From NCBI GenBank assembly GCA_024102815.1, contig JAGFJJ010000022.1:62001-126000 (forward strand): a stretch of 64,000 nt of DNA, read 5' to 3'. Positions 53,449-62,344 of this stretch are shown here, one piece after another. The notes under the pieces are model-generated. The model was given only the letters and a program-made list of their open reading frames with translations, was not told where the DNA came from and ran no database searches. The DNA comes from Phycisphaerae bacterium (lineage in GTDB: Bacteria > Planctomycetota > Phycisphaerae > UBA1845). A program made the translations under genes and the position numbers. How positions within the stretch are numbered: the stretch's first letter is position 1; every line of letters begins with the position of its first letter.

Positions 53449-55572
53449 ATGGCGCAAAAAGGCAAGACACAGCTCTTCCAACGGTGGATTGACGAGCGGG
53501 CGGAGCCCATCTGGATCCGTCCGGAGTTCATCGCCGCCTTCATTGCCATTCTCTCCTACGTCAACACGCTGCCCAATGACTATACCGACGACGGCGTCCC
53601 GATCGTCGCGCTGAACCCCATGGTCAACGAGCCCGGCAAGTGGCTCGAACTCTGGACGCACGACCACTGGTTCGAGTCGCGGGGGGCCGCCCCCATGCGC
53701 GATCTCCTCTACCGGCCCTGGCCCCTGATGACCTATCGTCTGATCCGGCAGTCGCTTGGTCCCGACCCGTTCCCGCAATTACTTGCCAACGTGCTTCTCC
53801 ACGCCCTCGTCACCGTGCTGATCGTCCGGTTCACCCGGCACGTGAAGGGGGACTATGCCTCGGCCCTCACAGCGGGCGCCATCTTTGCCACGCTGCCCAT
53901 CCACACGGAGGTGATCGATAACGTCGTGGGCCGGGCCGATCTCCTCGCAACGGCCGGTATCGTTGGGGGCATCCTGCTCCATCGCCGGTCCATGATCGCC
54001 ACCACCAAGGAGTGGATTCTCTCCTGGAGGATCCTTGCTGCATTCGCCCTGTTTTCCGCGCTCGCCGCCAAAGAAAGCGCGGTCACCGCGCCGATACTCG
54101 TCGTCCTTTTCGACAAGCTCTGGTACCAGTCCTGGCGGGCCGCCAGTCGCGACCGGAAATGGTGGAGCGTTGCCGGTCTCTGGCGCCTCACCTATCTCGT
54201 CATCCCCGTCGCTGCGTATCTGGCGCTCCGTGCTTACGCGCTGGACGGCCGACTGGTTCAGGAGGAGGCTCTCAGCAAGACCGTCAACGTGCTCGTCGAT
54301 GCCCCCGCGTTCCAGCGCGTTCTCGGCACCTTCCAGCTCTTCGGAATGTACTGGGCCAAGACGATCTGGCCCGCCGTGCTCTCCGTCAATTACACGGTGA
54401 ACGACATCCGCCTCGCCACGAGCTGGACCGACTTCAACGTGATCCTGGGATTCCTGGTGACGGCCGGTCTGGTCGCTGCGTCGGTCGCCGCCTGGCGCCG
54501 GGGCAATCGTGCCGTGGCGTTTCTGTTCGCGGCACTGTTGATCAGCTACTTCCCCGTCTCCAACTCCTTCGTGCTGATCCAGGTCTTCTTCGCCGAGCGC
54601 AACTGGTATCTACCCTCGGTCTGGGTCGTCATTCTGGTCGGGCTTGCCGCCTCGGGAGCCGTTAAGCGTCCCCTGTGGTTTACGATCGGATGCGTTGTCG
54701 TCTTTGCCATGGCCGCCCGCTGCTGGGTCCGCAATGCCGAATGGCGCGACAACCGCACGCTTTACGCCGCGACCTACGAAACGCACCGGCGCAGCGTCGG
54801 CGCCCTGCGCCTGCACGGCAATGAGCTGGTCCGCGAGGGCAAATTCGCCGAGGGAATCAAGCTCCTCAAGCAGGCGGTGGAGATCGACCAGGGATTCACC
54901 GATGCGCATCGCTCGCTGGGATTCGCCTACTACATGATCGGAGACTATGCCAACGCCGTATATCACCTCCAGATCGCCAACATGCAGATCCCCGAGCATC
55001 GAGAGACGGTCGAACTACTGACCGCGGCAAAGGAGAAGCTCGCGGCCCAATCGAAATCGGAATTGCGGCAAGCGCAGCTCGCCGTCCAGGAATCGCCTGA
55101 CGACGTCAGCGCGGAATTGAATCTGGTCAACACGCTGCTGGCGCTCGGCAAACTGGACGAGGCGCTCGTTCGGTTTCAGCAGAACGAAGAGCGGTTCGGC
55201 AACTCGGCCGACTGGCAATCCCAATATGCCGTCGCGCTCGTCTACAAGAATGACCGGGAAGCGGCCATCCAGCGCTATCGGAAAGCCCTGTCTCTCGCCC
55301 CCGATCGCGTTTCTCTTCTGGTTGAGCTTGCCAGTCTGCTTGTGGAACGCGACGGACCCGGCGACATGGACGAGGCCTGGGATCTCTCGTCGAAGGCCCT
55401 GACGCTCGCCCCGCAGGAGCCCACCGTGCTTGTTTGCCGCGCCGAATTGCTCTACCGCCGCGGTGATCTCCCCGGCGCAGTCGAATTGTACGACATGGCC
55501 ATCGATGCGTTGCCTCCCGGCAATTTCCAGCGGCGTCTTTACGAGGAACGAGCCAAGGTCCTCGGACAATGA
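53449..55572 (+). CDS. TMTC-like GT-C glycosyltransferase with TPR repeats (second copy)
   Basis: A 707-aa polytopic protein. ATG 53449 (MAQKGKTQLFQRW) is preferred to an upstream GTG. The first loop has the acidic motif TLPNDYTDDGVPIVALNPMV and YRPWPLMTYRLIRQSLGPDPFPQLLANVLLHALVT, parallel to the first copy but divergent in sequence. About ten helices follow, then a TPR region from residue ~455 (HGNELVREGKFAEGIKLLKQAVEIDQGFTDAHRSLGFAYYMIGDYANAVYHLQIANMQIPEH). It probably glycosylates exported proteins. Its stop codon overlaps the start of an OppF-type gene (ATGA), indicating co-translation, although the biological link is not obvious. Confidence 0.83.
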   Translation: MAQKGKTQLFQRWIDERAEPIWIRPEFIAAFIAILSYVNTLPNDYTDDGVPIVALNPMVNEPGKWLELWTHDHWFESRGAAPMRDLLYRPWPLMTYRLIRQSLGPDPFPQLLANVLLHALVTVLIVRFTRHVKGDYASALTAGAIFATLPIHTEVIDNVVGRADLLATAGIVGGILLHRRSMIATTKEWILSWRILAAFALFSALAAKESAVTAPILVVLFDKLWYQSWRAASRDRKWWSVAGLWRLTYLVIPVAAYLALRAYALDGRLVQEEALSKTVNVLVDAPAFQRVLGTFQLFGMYWAKTIWPAVLSVNYTVNDIRLATSWTDFNVILGFLVTAGLVAASVAAWRRGNRAVAFLFAALLISYFPVSNSFVLIQVFFAERNWYLPSVWVVILVGLAASGAVKRPLWFTIGCVVVFAMAARCWVRNAEWRDNRTLYAATYETHRRSVGALRLHGNELVREGKFAEGIKLLKQAVEIDQGFTDAHRSLGFAYYMIGDYANAVYHLQIANMQIPEHRETVELLTAAKEKLAAQSKSELRQAQLAVQESPDDVSAELNLVNTLLALGKLDEALVRFQQNEERFGNSADWQSQYAVALVYKNDREAAIQRYRKALSLAPDRVSLLVELASLLVERDGPGDMDEAWDLSSKALTLAPQEPTVLVCRAELLYRRGDLPGAVELYDMAIDALPPGNFQRRLYEERAKVLGQ

Positions 55573-56621
55573 GCACACCCGGCGACCAGCCCCGCTCCGG
55601 CAGTCCGCTGCTTGAAGTCGATGAGCTCAAAGTTTGGTTTCAAAGCCGGCGCGTGCCGTGGTTCGGTCGGTCGCCGCACCGGATCAAGGCGGTTGACGGC
55701 GTCAATCTGCACATCAGCGAAGGTACGACCTTCGCCCTCGTCGGGGAAAGCGGCTCCGGAAAATCCACCCTCGGACGGACGGTGCTTCGTCTGATCGAAC
55801 CCCAAGCGGGCACGGTACGGTTCGAGGGCGAGAGTCTCTTCGCCATGCCGACGCGACGCCTTCGGACTCTCCGCGGCCGGATGCAGATGGTCTTTCAGGA
55901 TGCTTCCGGCAGCCTCAATCCCCGCGTCACGATCGGAGGCAGCATCGCCGAACCCCTATGCGTCCGGCGGGATCCTTCTGTACGGCCCCGGCGGTTTCGG
56001 CGGGAAGCGGTCGCCACCCTTCTGCACGACGTGGGACTACCCCCCGAGTGGATGGACCGCTTTCCCCACGAGCTCTCCGGCGGTCAACGCCAGCGTGTGG
56101 CCATCGCCCGCGCACTGTCCACTCGACCACAGTTCATTGTCTGCGACGAACCGGTCAGCGCCCTTGACGTCTCCGTGCGCTCCCAGATCATCAACCTGCT
56201 GAGCGAGTTGCAGCACCGCTACCGGCTGACTTACCTGCTTATCGCCCACGATTTCGCGCTCGTCCGGCAGGCCGCCGACGAAGTCGCCGTGATGTATGCC
56301 GGACGAATCGTCGAGCAGGCGTCGGCGGAGCAGCTTTTCTCCCACCCCGGCCATCCCTACACGCGCCTGCTGCTGGAGTCGTTCATCAACCCCGTCGGGG
56401 GCGACCGCCGCCATGCGCCTGATCGTCCGCATCCGGACGCAGCGCGCCCGGCTTCGACCGGTTGTGCATTTGCCGCTCGGTGCCCGCTGTGCGTGAGTGA
56501 ATGCCTGGAGGTGACGCCCGCACTGATAGCGCATGAAGGCTTCGCGGACGGGCATCTTGTGGCCTGCCATCGCGCCGCAGAATCCGGCGCGTCTGCTGCT
56601 ACACCGAAATCCGGACCCTGA
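55569..56621 (+). CDS. ABC transporter ATP-binding protein, oligopeptide type (OppF/DppF-like)
   Basis: A 350-aa ATPase of the dipeptide/oligopeptide importer class. Walker A is GESGSGKST (residues 59-67); the signature is HELSGGQRQRV, Walker B IVCDEPVSALDVS, and the H-loop LLIAHDFALV. The C-terminal oligo/HPY extension with clustered cysteines is present (CAFAARCPLCVSECLEVTPAL; VACHRA). ATG overlaps the stop of the upstream TMTC-like gene. No permease (OppB/C), OppD or binding protein is encoded nearby, so it must work with components elsewhere. It converges with the porin gene and overlaps its end by 23 bp. Confidence 0.95.
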   Translation: MSTPGDQPRSGSPLLEVDELKVWFQSRRVPWFGRSPHRIKAVDGVNLHISEGTTFALVGESGSGKSTLGRTVLRLIEPQAGTVRFEGESLFAMPTRRLRTLRGRMQMVFQDASGSLNPRVTIGGSIAEPLCVRRDPSVRPRRFRREAVATLLHDVGLPPEWMDRFPHELSGGQRQRVAIARALSTRPQFIVCDEPVSALDVSVRSQIINLLSELQHRYRLTYLLIAHDFALVRQAADEVAVMYAGRIVEQASAEQLFSHPGHPYTRLLLESFINPVGGDRRHAPDRPHPDAARPASTGCAFAARCPLCVSECLEVTPALIAHEGFADGHLVACHRAAESGASAATPKSGP

Positions 56622-58014
56622 TGCCCGCCACCATGGTGTGGCCAACCTGATCGTTACCGCCGGGATTATCGATGTACTGCACGTCGGGCGTGATCACCAG
56701 CCACGGCGATACGTGGATCGCATAGTACATCTCATAAACCGTCTCATCCCCGAAGCGCCTGTTGACGCGCCTCCGGGCCACGTCGCTGGACTGCTGCTGT
56801 CCCACCGCCCAGCCGATCACGTCCTTGTCGCGCCCGGGGATCGCCCCCAGATACTGAAGACCCGCCGACCAGTGCTGGTAGATGCGATAGAAATCCGGAT
56901 CGCGATAGGAATAGCGCGCGAAAATGCCCAGTCCCTGCTCGCTCTCCTTTTTCTCACGATACAGCAACTGGTCGGCGCTGATGTAGGTGATGAACTGGTT
57001 GTTCTCGCGGTGCGGGCTGATGGCGCTTCGCGAAAACGCAGTGTAGTTTCCCGGATCGTATACGGTTCCGATGCGGAAATTCCCCGGGAGCGGCCCACGT
57101 GAAGATTTCCAGTCGGCGTGGAAATCCGCTTCAAGATAGCCCTTGTAATGGGCATCCTCGTGAAACACGGTTGTCAGGTCACCGTGGTAAAGCCCCGCTT
57201 GGTCGTCCCCCGCGCCCAGCACCAGGGAGAACCACTTTACCGGCTGGAGGATCAGCGCCGCACCCCAGCCGATGTTGAGGGGGACCAGCGGGTTGTTGTC
57301 GAAACCCTGGTTCCAGAACTGCTTGTCCTCGCTGTTGGAGAAGACGTTGCGATCCACGATGGTTTGAAAATCAAGATAGCCCAGCGTCAGGTGAACCTTG
57401 TGATCGAAGAAGTAGTGCCGGTACCAAAACTGGGCCACGTGATAGTCCAGGTCTCCGTCAGCGTCGTCGTTGACCTGGAACAGGGTTCCGGTCTTGGGGT
57501 TTGCCCCCGCACCCCAGTTCGACTGGAAGTGACCGAGCAGCTCGCCGTTCTTGAAAAGACCGAGCTTTTCGAAATCTATGGAGACGAACATATCCGACGA
57601 ACCGGCATTGCGTCCGTCGCTGTTCGTGTCCAACCCGCCCTGTACGACACCCTGGAACTGGTCGTTCAGGAACAGGTTGATCTTGACGCCTTTCTCGGCC
57701 AGATCGTTACGCAGACCGCCCCAGTCTCCCGTCATTGTCCGCGATTCCAGGGAAAGCAGCCGGTCCGGCGGTTGGGCGGGAATAGCTTCCGGCGGTGGCC
57801 GCGTCTCGGTCGGTGCAGGTTCGGGAGCGGCGTCGGCTGTCTTGACCGGCTCCGCAACCGACTCCGTCTTCTCCTCCTGAGCGAAGACAGGTGCACTCAC
57901 CCACATGAACACGAGGGCGACCGCAAGCGGACAAATCGCACGACTCGATTCGCGCAAGAAACGGCAAGGTGTGAAATCCCGAAACCGACGGGTCCGCCGT
58001 GTGGAACTTTGCAT
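56599..58014 (-). CDS. OprB-family carbohydrate-selective porin
   Basis: A 471-aa outer-membrane beta-barrel. ATG 58014 has a GAGGAG ribosome-binding site 6 nt upstream. A signal peptide is followed by a Pro/Glu-rich linker (VAEPVKTADAAPEPAPTETRPPPEAIPAQ). The barrel begins RTMTGDWGGLRNDLAEKGVKINLFLNDQFQGVVQGG, the classic OprB start, and contains LTLGYLDFQTIVDRNVF, FNNNPLVPLNIGWGAALILQP-like and QGLGIFARYSYRDPDF segments. It ends on a beta strand with a terminal hydrophobic residue (GHTMVAGIRVRISV). It admits sugars across the outer membrane, which supports a diderm envelope. Alternating aromatic residues on strands are evident. Confidence 0.92.
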   Translation of the reverse strand: MQSSTRRTRRFRDFTPCRFLRESSRAICPLAVALVFMWVSAPVFAQEEKTESVAEPVKTADAAPEPAPTETRPPPEAIPAQPPDRLLSLESRTMTGDWGGLRNDLAEKGVKINLFLNDQFQGVVQGGLDTNSDGRNAGSSDMFVSIDFEKLGLFKNGELLGHFQSNWGAGANPKTGTLFQVNDDADGDLDYHVAQFWYRHYFFDHKVHLTLGYLDFQTIVDRNVFSNSEDKQFWNQGFDNNPLVPLNIGWGAALILQPVKWFSLVLGAGDDQAGLYHGDLTTVFHEDAHYKGYLEADFHADWKSSRGPLPGNFRIGTVYDPGNYTAFSRSAISPHRENNQFITYISADQLLYREKKESEQGLGIFARYSYRDPDFYRIYQHWSAGLQYLGAIPGRDKDVIGWAVGQQQSSDVARRRVNRRFGDETVYEMYYAIHVSPWLVITPDVQYIDNPGGNDQVGHTMVAGIRVRISV

Positions 58015-58270
58015 TCCAGGCTCCTCAATCAATCTTGGAAGCGAAGGGGCGCAGAATCCGCGCATGCCGGGTCGGCCGCGCCAATCGGAAAGCCCGCTGC
58101 AAATCCAGTGCCAGCACTCGCAGAGCTTCGGAACATTGGCCCGACGGCAGGCGCGGTATCATTCTTGCCGGGAGCAACGGTGGTATGATCGGAGTCTCGC
58201 CGGTACCGCTTGCTCCGCCCCAAGGCGAGGTGCGCGGGCCGGAGTGCTCACGCACGGCAGGAGCGTCATC

Positions 58271-58795
58271 ATGAACAAGTCAGCGATGCTGTTGGCGATA
58301 GGATTCGGGCTCGTGGTCGCGATAAGTGCCTGCCAGACCGGCGGGACCAAGAAGTCGGCAGCTTTTCCCGAGGTTCCGGAGGGCCCGGGTAACCGCATTA
58401 CGCACGCCGCCATCGGCGACCGCCTGCACACGACAATGACGGAGTTGCAGACTTCCGCCACGCGATTCTGGCCTCAGGAGCTCGAGGGCTCGCGCGCCGC
58501 GGGCGGACAACGCGCCGACGAGGCCTACGACAAGGCCGCCGAACTCGCCCGGCGCCTCGCCGAAACCGCCCAGCAACTCCCCGCACTCGTGGCCGACGCC
58601 AAACTCAGCGACCCTGACCGCCGAGCTTTCAACGCCCAGTCGGAAGCGCTTCGCCAGGAGGCGCTACTTCTCGCCGACGCCGCCGAACGTCAGGACGGCG
58701 ATGACATGCGCCTCGCCCTGCACCGCATCGGCGACAGCTGCAACGCATGCCACCAGCGATTCACCGAGGTCGCCGGAGCCCTCAAGGAACAGTAG
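58271..58795 (+). CDS. Class II cytochrome c-like (c'-type) lipoprotein
   Basis: A 174-aa lipoprotein from ATG 58271. The lipid-attachment Cys lies at the end of LLAIGFGLVVAISAC. The rest is strongly helical (a four-helix bundle pattern) and the only c-type haem motif, CNACH, sits near the C-terminus at residues 157-161 (GDSCNACHQRFTEV), as in cytochrome c' and CytC_556-type proteins. Such proteins bind haem covalently in the periplasm and can transfer electrons or bind NO. Upstream and downstream genes are a porin (divergent) and an acyl-CoA synthetase. Haem type and partner are inferred. Confidence 0.82.
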   Translation: MNKSAMLLAIGFGLVVAISACQTGGTKKSAAFPEVPEGPGNRITHAAIGDRLHTTMTELQTSATRFWPQELEGSRAAGGQRADEAYDKAAELARRLAETAQQLPALVADAKLSDPDRRAFNAQSEALRQEALLLADAAERQDGDDMRLALHRIGDSCNACHQRFTEVAGALKEQ

Positions 58796-58966
58796 TCCCA
58801 CGTCACCGCCATGATCAGGGTTGATCGTGTTACCCCGGCAAGCGTACGCGCGTACATGTGATGCGCGCGCTGGCACGCGGTGTGCAAGATCGTCTTCCGT
58901 CGATGTCAGGTTCGCGTCGCGCGGAACGGCTGGCGATTTCAGCGCAGGGCGCAAGGGGGAACCATC

Positions 58967-60676
58967 ATGCCCAAGCTCAGTTATGCCCATTGCGGGTCGG
59001 AAACGCCGCTCCTCGGCGAAACGATCGGCCAGTGCCTGCATCGCATTGCCGACGCATTTCCGGATAATGACGCCCTGGTGTCACTCCCTCAGGAGCAGCG
59101 TTTCAGCTACCGGCGTTTCGACGAAATCGTGGATCGCGCCGCCAAGGCCTTCCTCAAGCTGGGCATTCAGCGCGGCGACCGTGTGGCCATCTGGTCGATC
59201 AACAACTACGAATGGGTCGTCGCCCAGTTCGCCACCGCCCGCATCGGCGCCGTACTGGTCAACATCAACCCGGCTTACCGGACCCACGAGCTCGAGTACG
59301 TCCTCCGCGAATCCCGCTCCAAGATTCTGCTGCTCGTCGAATCCTTCAAGACCTCGAACTACCTGCAGATGTTCTACGAAGTCTGCCCCGAGGCGGCGTC
59401 CGCGGATGCGGGAATGATCGACTCGTGGCGATTTCCCCACCTCAAGACCGTGGTCTTCATCGGGCGCGACGAACACCCTGGCATGTTTACCCGCCGCGCG
59501 TTTGCGGAACTCGGCGATGTCCTTCCCGACGAGACCCTTCGCATCCGCGAGAAAGATCTCGACGTCGATGACGTGGTCAATATCCAGTACACTTCCGGCA
59601 CAACCGGCTTTCCCAAGGGTGTTCTGCTTACCCACAGCAATATTCTCAACAACGGGTTTTTCATCGGGGAGATCATGCGGCTCTCCCCGGAGGATCGCGT
59701 CTGCGTTCCGGTGCCCTTCTACCACTGCTTCGGCATGGTCATCGCCAACCTCGGTGCCGTGACGCACGGCGCAGCCATCGTCATCCCCTCGCCTTCCTTC
59801 GACGCCGCGGCCGTGCTCCACGCCGTCCACCAGGAACGCTGTACGGTGCTTCACGGCGTCCCAACGATGTTCATCGCCGAACTCGATCATCCGGAATTCA
59901 GCTCGTTTGATCTGACCTGCCTGCGGACGGGCATCATGGCCGGGGCCCCCTGCCCCATCGAGCTTATGCGCCGTGTCGTCGACAGGATGCACATGCGCGA
60001 GGTCCTCATCGCCTACGGTCAGACCGAAGCTTCGCCCGTCACCACGCTCACCCGCCCAGACGACCCCATCGAACGGCGTGTCAGCACGGTCGGCCGGGTC
60101 ATGCCCCATCAGGAGCTCAAGATCGTCGATCCGATGACTGGCGCCACCGCGCAACGCGGGCGACAGGGCGAAATCTGCTTCCGGGGCTACAACGTCATGG
60201 CCGGGTACGACAACAACCCCAAAGCCACGGACGAGACGATCGATCGCCAAGGCTGGCTCCATTCGGGCGACTTGGGCACGATGAACGACGAGGGTTACGT
60301 CAAGATCACCGGGCGCATCAAGGACATGGTCATCCGCGGGGGCGAGAACCTCTACCCCCGCGAGATCGAGGAGTTTCTGCACACACTCCCGATCATCAGC
60401 GACGCTCACGTCGTCGGCGTGCCTGACGAGAAGTTCGGCGAGGAACTATTGGCCTGCGTCAGGCTCCGTCTCGACAGCGGACAGGAATTGCCGACCGACG
60501 AGGAGTTCCGTGCCCTCTGCAAGGGCAGGATCGCCCATTACAAGATCCCCCGCTACTGGATGGTCGTGGAAGAATTCCCCATGACCGTGACGGGCAAAGT
60601 GCAGAAGTTCAAGATCCGCGAGCTGGCCATTCACAAGTACGGGCTGGAGAAGGCCGCCGGGATCGAAACAGCCTAA
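58967..60676 (+). CDS. Fatty-acyl-CoA synthetase (AMP-binding enzyme)
   Basis: A 569-aa ANL-superfamily ligase; ATG 58967 has a purine-rich AAGGGGGA ribosome-binding site 6 nt upstream. The nucleotide-binding P-loop is YTSGTTGFPKG at residues 208-218. Further motifs are LIAYGQTEASPVTT (A5), GWLHSGDLGTMNDEGYVKITGRIKDMVIRGGENLYPREIEEFL (hinge region A8), and the catalytic Lys in PMTVTGKVQKFKIREL (A10). Overall layout matches long- or medium-chain fatty acid-CoA ligases (FadD/FadK-like). It would activate fatty acids by ATP to acyl-AMP and then acyl-CoA. No beta-oxidation genes are adjacent, so the chain-length range is not known. Confidence 0.95.
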   Translation: MPKLSYAHCGSETPLLGETIGQCLHRIADAFPDNDALVSLPQEQRFSYRRFDEIVDRAAKAFLKLGIQRGDRVAIWSINNYEWVVAQFATARIGAVLVNINPAYRTHELEYVLRESRSKILLLVESFKTSNYLQMFYEVCPEAASADAGMIDSWRFPHLKTVVFIGRDEHPGMFTRRAFAELGDVLPDETLRIREKDLDVDDVVNIQYTSGTTGFPKGVLLTHSNILNNGFFIGEIMRLSPEDRVCVPVPFYHCFGMVIANLGAVTHGAAIVIPSPSFDAAAVLHAVHQERCTVLHGVPTMFIAELDHPEFSSFDLTCLRTGIMAGAPCPIELMRRVVDRMHMREVLIAYGQTEASPVTTLTRPDDPIERRVSTVGRVMPHQELKIVDPMTGATAQRGRQGEICFRGYNVMAGYDNNPKATDETIDRQGWLHSGDLGTMNDEGYVKITGRIKDMVIRGGENLYPREIEEFLHTLPIISDAHVVGVPDEKFGEELLACVRLRLDSGQELPTDEEFRALCKGRIAHYKIPRYWMVVEEFPMTVTGKVQKFKIRELAIHKYGLEKAAGIETA

Positions 60677-60721
60677 CTCGGCATCTGTCCTCGCGCGCGA
60701 TCCAATTACGCAGGAGTCGTA

Positions 60722-62077
60722 CTACGCAATCCGCGGCTGGCCAACCGGCGTACGCTCTACTGCGACTTTCTCTCGCGGCGCACGCAGAATCAGCGCCAGT
60801 GCAGCCGCCACCAGGCAGGCAATCCCTGCAATCATGAACGGCGTCCTCCAGGCGTCCACGCCGGCCTGCCCGGCGGTGTCCTTGAAATAGCCCGCGATCT
60901 GCGGCCCGGCGATTCCAGCTATGCCGTACGCCAGAAATACCCAGGGGTAATTCAGGCCCACGGTCTTATTCCCAAAGTGGTCAGCCGTAGCCGCGGGGAA
61001 GAGTGCGAAGTTCCCGCCGAAATTGAATCCGATCACGCACGCCCCGATGGTTAGCCCCCACGTCGTTCCACCCACGTAGAAGAACACCAGCATCATCACG
61101 CCCTGCAGCAGGCACATCAGGAAGAGCGCCGCCCGGCGTCCCATCAGGTCCGAGACACTCCCCCAGATGATCCGGCCCAGTCCGTTGAGAATCGCGTAAA
61201 GCGCCATGGCCGTGCCTGCGGCCTTCCCCGCCTGCGCCGCAGTTGCGGCTGCACCGCTGGCCTGCAGACTGTCGATCCCAAACAGCCTGATGCAGTAGAT
61301 CACCATCAGTCCCGCCAGCGCGGAGCCGGTAAACATGAGCAACAGGCCCCAGTACTGCGGCATGCCCACCATTTCCATTGTGCTGAGATCCCGCGTAATC
61401 GTCGCCCGACTGCCCGTCGTCACCGGATTCCAACCGGCCGGCTTCCACCCGTCGGGCGGGTTGACCATCACGATACTGCCCAGCAAAACCAACACGAGGA
61501 ATGCAACGCCGTATACTACGAACACCGCTTGAACGCCGGGCAGATCGAGGAATTTGTGGTCCAAGTTGTTCAGCAGCCCTCCAAACCAACTGTCCGCCAA
61601 CTTGATCCAAATCGTCGCCCCGAAGCCGAAGCCTGCCACGGCCAAACCAGTGATCATGCCCTTCTTGTCCGGAAACCACTTCACGCCGACGGCAATGGGA
61701 ACCACGTACGCCAGCCCGATCCCGGCGCCGCCGATGATCCCAACGCAGATGAACTGCATCAAGAACGTCTTGCCAAGAAGTCCCCCAAGGATGTAGCCGA
61801 TTCCGAGAACAATGCCGCCGACCGCCGCCACCGGGCGCGGCCCGACCCTTGCCTGCCAGCGACCGGCAAACAGCATCACCAGTGCAAACGTCGCCAAGCC
61901 CGCCGAGAATACCCAGGCAGCTTGCCCGTTACTGAAACCATACTCACCGCCGTTATCCAGTCCAAGTGTGATCTTCTTGGTAAACACGCTCCACGCGTAG
62001 ATGGCCCCCAGGCAGAGCTGAATCAAGATGGCGCCCACGACGACGATCCAGCGATTCATGACTTTCTCGGATTCCAT
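60722..62077 (-). CDS. OFA-family major facilitator transporter
   Basis: A 451-aa MFS transporter with 12 predicted helices. ATG 62077 has an AGGAGG ribosome-binding site 8 nt upstream. The N-terminal LIQLCLGAIYAWSVFTKKI and VGPRPVAAVGGIVLGIGYILGG, with YVVPIAVGVKWFPDKKGMITGLAVAGFGFGA, are diagnostic for the oxalate/formate antiporter (OFA) family. A charged loop (VNPPDGWKPAGWNPVTTGSRATITRDLSTMEMV) separates the halves, and the second half carries GLGRIIWGSVSDLMGRRAALFLMCLLQGVMM. Likely exchanges small monocarboxylates such as formate, oxalate or pyruvate. It lies immediately downstream (267 bp) of the pyruvate:ferredoxin oxidoreductase genes on the same strand, which supports a link to pyruvate/formate metabolism. 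Confidence 0.92.
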   Translation of the reverse strand: MESEKVMNRWIVVVGAILIQLCLGAIYAWSVFTKKITLGLDNGGEYGFSNGQAAWVFSAGLATFALVMLFAGRWQARVGPRPVAAVGGIVLGIGYILGGLLGKTFLMQFICVGIIGGAGIGLAYVVPIAVGVKWFPDKKGMITGLAVAGFGFGATIWIKLADSWFGGLLNNLDHKFLDLPGVQAVFVVYGVAFLVLVLLGSIVMVNPPDGWKPAGWNPVTTGSRATITRDLSTMEMVGMPQYWGLLLMFTGSALAGLMVIYCIRLFGIDSLQASGAAATAAQAGKAAGTAMALYAILNGLGRIIWGSVSDLMGRRAALFLMCLLQGVMMLVFFYVGGTTWGLTIGACVIGFNFGGNFALFPAATADHFGNKTVGLNYPWVFLAYGIAGIAGPQIAGYFKDTAGQAGVDAWRTPFMIAGIACLVAAALALILRAPREKVAVERTPVGQPRIA

Positions 62078-62344
62078 CCGACCGACCTCCTGATGGGCGT
62101 GCGATGCGCAGGGGGTACCCCCTGGGAAAATGAACCGTTAAGGACTTTGATTACTTGTGTGCAATCGGCATGCCAACGGCACGCGATTCAACTGAAATGT
62201 GCTTTCGTGGCTGATTCTGGTGCGCGCGAAGAGAACATGGGCCACATCCACGCCCCCGTGAACGCGCTCATAGAAGGCCGCGTGCCACTGCTCTTGAGGG
62301 GTGCGCCCCCTGCCTGCGCGGGTGTCATGCCTCGCTGGTCGCGC

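Noticed and set aside
59081-60409. 442-codon minus-strand frame opposite the acyl-CoA synthetase
   Set aside because: Shadow caused by high GC; the plus strand carries all AMP-ligase motifs.
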